Shown here in pieces: positions 5,750-9,467 of a stretch of DNA of 9,467 bases. The notes beneath the pieces were generated by a model. It did not search any database. It had not been told where the DNA came from and worked only from the letters and a program-made list of their open reading frames with translations. Origin of the DNA: Opitutaceae bacterium (lineage in GTDB: Bacteria > Verrucomicrobiota > Verrucomicrobiae > Opitutales > Opitutaceae). Location: positions 1-9,467 of the forward strand of contig JAISAX010000205.1 in assembly GCA_031266495.1 (NCBI GenBank). The letters are read 5' to 3'. The first letter of the stretch is position 1; each line of letters starts with the position of its first letter. The translations under genes and the position numbers were made by a program.

Positions 5750-6652
5750 ATGAAAACGCATCAGACATCCATACTCATCGCGGCCCTTGCGGCCCTCGCG
5801 CTCCTCGCCTCGCCGCTCTCCGCAATCGCAGCTACCGAAACGATTTACACCTTCTCGGAAAACTTCGACGGACTCACCGTTGACTCGACCCTCCACAACC
5901 AGAACGGCTGGACCGTGGCCGATAGCGCCAGTGCCCGGGCGATCATCCGGAGCGGCTCCTTCAAACAAACGAACGGCGGCGGCTTCACCAACCCAACCCC
6001 AGGCGGACAAGTGCTCGATTTCCTGGGAGGCGGCTATGCCTATCGCGGCATCTCCCTCCCGGCAGACAGCGAAACACTCTCCGTCACACTCAAGATAAGA
6101 AACAGCGACAAGGCGTCGAACGGCGGCAACGCCAATTTCAACGCCGGAGTTCTCCTGCGCTCCGGAGCCAATGCGTGGACGGGTTCCACCATCAGCGTCA
6201 TGATCGCCAATAACAGCGGCACCGGATGGGCGAACAAACTCCAGTACAGTACTTACAACACGGAAACCCAAACCACCACCACCACCACCGTGACCGTTGA
6301 TCGCACCGACGAAAACAGTTTCGTACCCGGTCCCGACACCTGGTATTCCATCGCGCTGGACGTCAATCTCGCCGCCCATACGTATTCGTTTACCATTACA
6401 GACGAAAACGCCAACTCCATCGTCTGGACATCGCCCGCCGCCCTCGGCATCGATCCGGCATTCAAGCCCAACTGGCTCGTGCTCAGCAGCAGCAGCAATG
6501 CGTCCACCGACAACGGCGGCGTGTTTGACGACCTTGCGCTGACGGCGCTGAAAACCGTCGCCGACCCGGCCATTCCCGAACCGGCCACCACATCCCTGCT
6601 CGTCGGAGCGCTCGTGCTGGCCGGCATGATCCTCTCCCGCCGGATACGCTAG
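5750..6652 (+). CDS. PEP-CTERM sorting domain protein 1
   Basis: A 300-residue exported protein. The ATG at 5750 is chosen over the GTG at 5708 because it opens a signal peptide (MKTHQTSILIAALAALALLA, cleavage after AIA, residue 27) and coincides with the end of the conserved leader. The body is Ser/Thr/Asn-rich and predicted beta-rich (TIYTFSENFDGLT..., NGWTVADS, ANFNAGVLLRSG, WYSIALDVNLAAHTYSFTI, GGVFDDLALTAL), which suggests a concanavalin-like jelly roll; this is unproven. A run of six or more Thr occurs near residue 180. The C-terminus has the exosortase sorting signal: PEPATTSLL (from residue 276), a hydrophobic segment, then SRRIR. Family knowledge says EpsH/exosortase cleaves such tails during export to the cell surface or exopolysaccharide matrix. 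It shares leader, signal peptide and tail with the gene at 8514. Confidence 0.9.
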   Translation: MKTHQTSILIAALAALALLASPLSAIAATETIYTFSENFDGLTVDSTLHNQNGWTVADSASARAIIRSGSFKQTNGGGFTNPTPGGQVLDFLGGGYAYRGISLPADSETLSVTLKIRNSDKASNGGNANFNAGVLLRSGANAWTGSTISVMIANNSGTGWANKLQYSTYNTETQTTTTTTVTVDRTDENSFVPGPDTWYSIALDVNLAAHTYSFTITDENANSIVWTSPAALGIDPAFKPNWLVLSSSSNASTDNGGVFDDLALTALKTVADPAIPEPATTSLLVGALVLAGMILSRRIR

Positions 6653-6721
6653 TACCTCATAACCTCCGGTTTTGCGACGTCTGTCATTTCCGGAGAGTCG
6701 GGCCATCCATCTGACCATTCG

Positions 6722-6744
6722 CCGACGATCATCGTGATCGTCGG
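6722..6744 (+). terminator. Strong hairpin after PEP-CTERM gene 1, terminator-like
   Basis: A perfect 10-bp stem, CCGACGATCA (6722-6731) / TGATCGTCGG (6735-6744), has a 3-nt TCG loop and is followed by TTTGC. It lies 70 bases after the PEP-CTERM stop and 82 bases before the Rpn gene. Only three T follow, so it could be a weak terminator or an element inside the Rpn 5' region. Around it, TTCCGGA/TCCGGGAA-type motifs recur at about 6687, 6753, 6798 and 6815. Confidence 0.45.
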
Positions 6745-6825
6745 TTTGCAAACTCCCGGAAATATCCGGGGCAAGGCGGAAACAAAACATTGCCTGCCTC
6801 CGGGAAAAAAACTGGTTTCCGGAAT

Positions 6826-7962
6826 ATGACATCCCCTGCTGAACCCGCGCCTGCGTCCACACCTGCACCTGCGTCCGACGCGGAACCGGCTCACCCTCCT
6901 CCCCCCGCACCGAAAACGGCAGACAATGCAAATCACGACCGGCTTTTCCGTCATGCATTTTCCCTGCCCGTAGTGGCGCGGCAATTTCTGAGAAAATGGC
7001 TGCCGTCCGAAATGGTTGCGCAAACCGACTGGAAAACACTCAAGGTCTGCCCGATTTCCGGCATAAACGAATCCCTCGCCGAACGCCGCGAGGATATTGT
7101 TTACCGGATAAAAGTCGCCGGCGGAGAGGTACACTTTTACATATTGGTCGAGCACCAGACGAAGATCGACACGTTCATGGCCCAACGCTTCCTTGAGGAA
7201 ACAGTCCTGGTCTGGCAGCAGGACAAGCGGGACCGCGCCGAGGCGAAAGCGCGTGGGGCGAAGGCGCGGGAAAGCAAGAGGCGGGAGGATAGCGAGTCGG
7301 CCAAACTCCCGCTGGTGGTGTCGATGCTGTTGCATCCCGGCCCAGGCAAATGGGGGAAAATCCGACGCCTGGCGGACCTGATCGAGATACCCCCGCGCAT
7401 GAAAAAATGGGCGCGCACATTCATGCCCGACTGCGGTTTCATCGTGGTGGAACTCGCCGGACTTCCCTTTGAAAAACTGGCCGACGGACACCTCGCTCGC
7501 GCCATCCTCGGCGCCCTTCAGGGCGAACGACTGGGGACAATGAACGCCCGCAAAATCTCGCGTTTGCTGGACGAATTTTTCGCCGACCCTGATCAAACTG
7601 CGGTCAAAGCCATCGCCAGGCAGCTCTGGACCTACCTGCTACGCTGTTCCGAGTTGAAAAATCAGGAAATCGGGCAAATCGTCACCTCCACCGTCCCAAC
7701 CACGCAAAAGAGGAATTTTATGAGCACCGCAGAACGTCTTGAACACGAAGGCCGCTTGAAAGGTCTCGAAGAAGGTCTTGAACGAGGCCTTGAACAAGGT
7801 CGTGAACAAGGCCTTGCGCACGGCGAACTGATTGGACGCATCCAGGTGATGCAAGAAATCCTCGGCAAGAAGGTGTCCCCGCGTAATCACCTCATCAAAA
7901 AATCCTTTGCTGAACTCAACGCCCACCTCGAACGCCTTCGTTCCGAACACCAGTCACACTAG
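6826..7962 (+). CDS. Rpn-family (Transposase_31, PD-(D/E)XK-like) nuclease
   Basis: A 378-residue protein. The Rpn/Transposase_31 family has a PD-(D/E)XK-type nuclease fold; E. coli RpnA promotes RecA-independent recombination and cuts DNA. Seen here: an Ala/Pro-rich N-terminus (1-35), NHDRLFRHAFSLPVVARQFL (36-55), REDIVYRI with likely catalytic Asp90, FYILVEHQTKIDTFMAQRF with Glu109 and Gln111, a basic/acidic insertion (133-160, KARGAKARESKRREDSES), then LPLVVSMLLHPGPGKW. The C-terminus has the GLEEGLERGLEQGREQGL repeat typical of this family. ATG 6826 is preferred; a TTG at 6790, behind GGCGGA, would add 12 residues. The stop codon lies exactly at the broken edge of a minus-strand PIN toxin gene, so this gene probably arrived by insertion or deletion. 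It appears intact. Confidence 0.82.
   Translation: MTSPAEPAPASTPAPASDAEPAHPPPPAPKTADNANHDRLFRHAFSLPVVARQFLRKWLPSEMVAQTDWKTLKVCPISGINESLAERREDIVYRIKVAGGEVHFYILVEHQTKIDTFMAQRFLEETVLVWQQDKRDRAEAKARGAKARESKRREDSESAKLPLVVSMLLHPGPGKWGKIRRLADLIEIPPRMKKWARTFMPDCGFIVVELAGLPFEKLADGHLARAILGALQGERLGTMNARKISRLLDEFFADPDQTAVKAIARQLWTYLLRCSELKNQEIGQIVTSTVPTTQKRNFMSTAERLEHEGRLKGLEEGLERGLEQGREQGLAHGELIGRIQVMQEILGKKVSPRNHLIKKSFAELNAHLERLRSEHQSH
7762..7821 (+). repeat. Five tandem 12-bp units in the Rpn 3' end
   Basis: Units begin at 7762, 7774, 7786, 7798 and 7810, each close to GGTCTTGAACAA, and encode the tetrapeptide series GLEE-GLER-GLEQ-GREQ-GLAH. The unit length preserves the frame, so slippage would lengthen or shorten the charged helical tail without breaking the protein. 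Confidence 0.8.
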
Positions 7963-8036
7963 CACCCCAATTTATCCAGATGGATGATAGGGCCGGCGTC
8001 GCATACGGCCACGGTCAAGTCGGGGGCAGGAGGCAC
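7959..8036 (-). pseudogene. Truncated PIN-domain toxin (DUF3368-like), first 25 codons only
   Basis: From GTG 8036 the frame reads VPPAPDLTVAVCDAGPIIHL then DKLGC and meets a stop at 7959-7961. The segment DAGPIIHLDKLGC is the characteristic start of DUF3368 PIN ribonuclease toxins, including the first catalytic Asp. A full toxin is about 150 residues, so more than 80% is missing. Homology ends exactly where the converging Rpn gene's stop codon begins. It lies 6 bases after the antitoxin remnant, the usual spacing of such pairs. Too short for routine gene finders. Confidence 0.6.
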
Positions 8037-8042
8037 GGTGCT

Positions 8043-8239
8043 TCAGCTTTTCCCATGGAGACCCCACTCCACATCTTCCATGACAAAGGCCTCTGTCAGC
8101 CGTGCCGAGGGCAGTCAAGGTAACGGCGCAAGGCCTCGGCGAGCAATTCATCAAGCCCTCCGGCCCAGCCCTCGCGGACATAGGTCTGCGCCTCGTTTAC
8201 CAATCCCGGAGGCAATTCTGTCCTGACAGCCAGTCTCAT
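8043..8239 (-). pseudogene. Frameshifted ribbon-helix-helix-type antitoxin of the PIN toxin pair
   Basis: From ATG 8239 the frame reads MRLAVRTELPPGLVNEAQTY, VREGWAGGLDELLAEALRRY, LDCPRHG and stops at 8096. The expected continuation is in another frame: ARLTEAFVMEDVEWGLHGKS, ending at the stop 8043. Antitoxins paired with DUF3368 PIN toxins have this two-part pattern (a DEGW..LDELLAEALRRYL core and an EDVEWGLHG tail that contacts the toxin), so a single frameshift, most simply a one-base deletion near 8100-8115, has broken the gene. It would act in the cytoplasm by binding the toxin and repressing its own operon. With the toxin truncated too, the pair is dead. No promoter is recognised in 8240-8329. 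Confidence 0.62.
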
Positions 8240-8329
8240 ACCCGCACGCTGGCACACACCTTCGCCCCGCTCAAAGCGTTATTCGCGACCCCTCATCCCG
8301 CTGCCCCATCCCCCCGGATTGCGGGCAAG

Positions 8330-8513
8330 ATGCCTGCGCCACGGAGGAAAGTGCAGGCAGCGAATCGTAAGAAATGCCAACTATTCCGTAGGAACGGCCA
8401 TTCCTGATTCATCAGGATTCGGGTAATATCGTCAAAAATCATCGCTGCCTTTCGTTCGCCGTCAGGCGTGGTGATCCCCGTCAACCCAAACCCGACAACC
8501 CGACCGTCAACCT
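8330..8513 (+). promoter_or_regulatory. Conserved PEP-CTERM gene leader, copy 2
   Basis: This is the partner of 5567-5749. The first hairpin is kept as GCCTGCGC / GTGCAGGC; the single changed base turns an A-T pair into a G-T pair, which would still pair as G-U in RNA. The GGAA/TTCC alternative pairing is conserved, as are three CAACCC-type units (8482-8487, 8496-8501, and CAACCT at 8508-8513) and the lack of a Shine-Dalgarno. Upstream, GCGGGCAAGATGCCTGCGCC (from 8321) resembles a dispersed repeat of this group. The start point of transcription cannot be placed. Confidence 0.6.
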
Positions 8514-9464
8514 ATGAAAACGCATCAGACATCTATACTCATCGCGGCCCTCGCGCTTCTCGCTTCGCCGCTCTTCACCGCCACCGCTGCCGCCGCCACC
8601 GAGACGCTTTATTCGTTCTCGGACAACTTCGACAGTTACACCGCCACCACTCTCCACGCTGCCGACGCGTGGACTGACTACCCCGAGACCGCCCGCATCA
8701 GCGGTCAAAACGGCTGGGGCGTCGCGGACGGCAACATCACCATGGCCATCATCGAGAGCGGCAGTGGCTCCACTGCATTCCAAAGTCCGGTTCACTCTGG
8801 AAACATCCTCATGATGGGGAGTACCCGCGCCTACCACACACTCTCCACCCAAGAGTATTCGACGGCGGACATACTCACGCTCTCGGGGCAAATCAATACC
8901 TCCCGTAAAATCAAGGGCGGCAACTCCAACCTCAATGCGAAACTCACCCTGTTTTCCAGCGCCGGCAACGAGTGGACAGGCAGCACATTTCTCACGGTCG
9001 GCATCACCAACGACGGGAACACCAGCTATGCGAGCCGCCTTCAATACACCAACTGGACTGGCTCCACGCTGGAGACCGTGACGGTTGACGGGGGCACATT
9101 CGCGCCGACGGCGAGCAACTGGTATGCCATCGACATTACCGCCGACCTCGCTGCGCACACCTACGCGTTCACGGTCAAGGTGGAAACCTTCACGGGAACA
9201 GGGGCGGCGTCCGTGGGCACGGGCTGGTCGGTCATCTATACCTCGCCCACCCTGAATATCAATCCGACCATTGCACTGCCGGACTACCTGAAACTCCAGT
9301 CCGGCGGCGGCACCGACGGCGGTGGCGCGTTCGACAACATCGTCTTTAACGCGCTCAAAAACGTCCCCGACCCGGCCATCCCCGAACCCGCAACCACGTC
9401 CCTGCTCGGCGGGCTGCTCGTGCTGGCCGGCGTGTTCCTCTCCCGCCGGATGCGGATACGCTAA
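8514..9464 (+). CDS. PEP-CTERM sorting domain protein 2
   Basis: A 316-residue exported protein with the same first ten residues as the gene at 5750 (MKTHQTSILIAALALLASPL, likely cleavage near residue 25-27). The body shares only scattered motifs with its paralogue (ETLYSFSDNFD, QNGWGVADG, EWTGST, WYAIDITADLAAHTYAFTV, GGAFDNIVFNALK) and is again beta-rich and Ser/Thr/Gly-rich. It ends PEPATTSLLGGLLVLAGVFL then SRRMRIR, the PEP-CTERM exosortase signal (from residue 290). It is likely a cell-surface or matrix protein of unknown ligand. It is complete; its stop is three bases from the window edge. It is a diverged duplicate of the first gene with its leader, separated from it by the Rpn gene and the toxin-antitoxin remains. 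Confidence 0.9.
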   Translation: MKTHQTSILIAALALLASPLFTATAAAATETLYSFSDNFDSYTATTLHAADAWTDYPETARISGQNGWGVADGNITMAIIESGSGSTAFQSPVHSGNILMMGSTRAYHTLSTQEYSTADILTLSGQINTSRKIKGGNSNLNAKLTLFSSAGNEWTGSTFLTVGITNDGNTSYASRLQYTNWTGSTLETVTVDGGTFAPTASNWYAIDITADLAAHTYAFTVKVETFTGTGAASVGTGWSVIYTSPTLNINPTIALPDYLKLQSGGGTDGGGAFDNIVFNALKNVPDPAIPEPATTSLLGGLLVLAGVFLSRRMRIR

Positions 9465-9467
9465 TCT

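Noticed and set aside
5699..7039. Long minus-strand frame opposite PEP-CTERM gene 1
   Set aside because: No recognisable domain; it runs across the PEP-CTERM gene, the hairpin and the start of the Rpn gene, all with better support on the plus strand.
7972..8181. Minus-strand 69-residue frame between the Rpn gene and leader 2
   Set aside because: It is a wrong-frame reading of the toxin-antitoxin remnants; the recognisable peptides are in the other frames.
8293..8484. Minus-strand frame reading NSWHFLRFAACTFLRGAGIL, with a matching peptide in the frame at 5254-5652
   Set aside because: The similarity comes from the conserved leader DNA. Most differences between the two copies change the amino acid (I/N, Q/P, W/R, I/A, P/L), so there is no sign of protein-level selection.

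Overview
The window looks like a stretch of a GC-rich genome from Verrucomicrobiota, most likely the family Opitutaceae. This is an inference from four things: paired PEP-CTERM proteins, an esterase/SMP-30-type fusion, an AraC regulator with a cupin-like sensor, and many dispersed palindromic repeats. I cannot name the species from sequence alone.

Layout. The left end (1-1286, +) is the 3' part of mnmG, a tRNA-modification gene, with a low-complexity G-rich linker and an unusual C-terminal tail. It is followed by about 390 bases without a gene (1287-1679). These hold a GTAG-headed hairpin, a 180-bp element of nested inverted repeats, and a C11/G9 homopolymer pair. On the minus strand come a secreted esterase fused to an SMP-30/gluconolactonase-like domain (1680-3629) and, upstream of it in transcription, an AraC-family regulator (3831-4844). 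They probably form a local regulator/enzyme pair for carbohydrate or ester use. A second nested inverted-repeat element (4872-5127) separates the regulator from a degraded fic gene (5130-5406, -), which keeps its N-terminus and C-terminus but lacks the Fic core. AT-rich palindromes sit just upstream of it.

The right half contains two PEP-CTERM surface proteins (5750-6652 and 8514-9464, +). Each is preceded by the same leader of about 184 bp (roughly 88% identical by eye). The two genes share the leader, the signal peptide and the C-terminal sorting tail, but the secreted body between them has diverged strongly. Between them lie an Rpn/Transposase_31-family nuclease gene (6826-7962, +) and, directly abutting its stop codon, the remains of a type II toxin-antitoxin pair on the minus strand: a frameshifted ribbon-helix-helix-type antitoxin and a 25-codon stump of a PIN toxin.

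The window therefore combines housekeeping and metabolic genes with a remodelled accessory stretch (about 4870-8510). In this stretch small palindromic elements, decaying toxin-type genes and an Rpn gene alternate with cassette-like PEP-CTERM genes. The least familiar features are the conserved PEP-CTERM leader, the two elements with the same nested-repeat architecture, and the broken genes not visible as single open frames. Family assignments come from recognised motifs, not from a database search.
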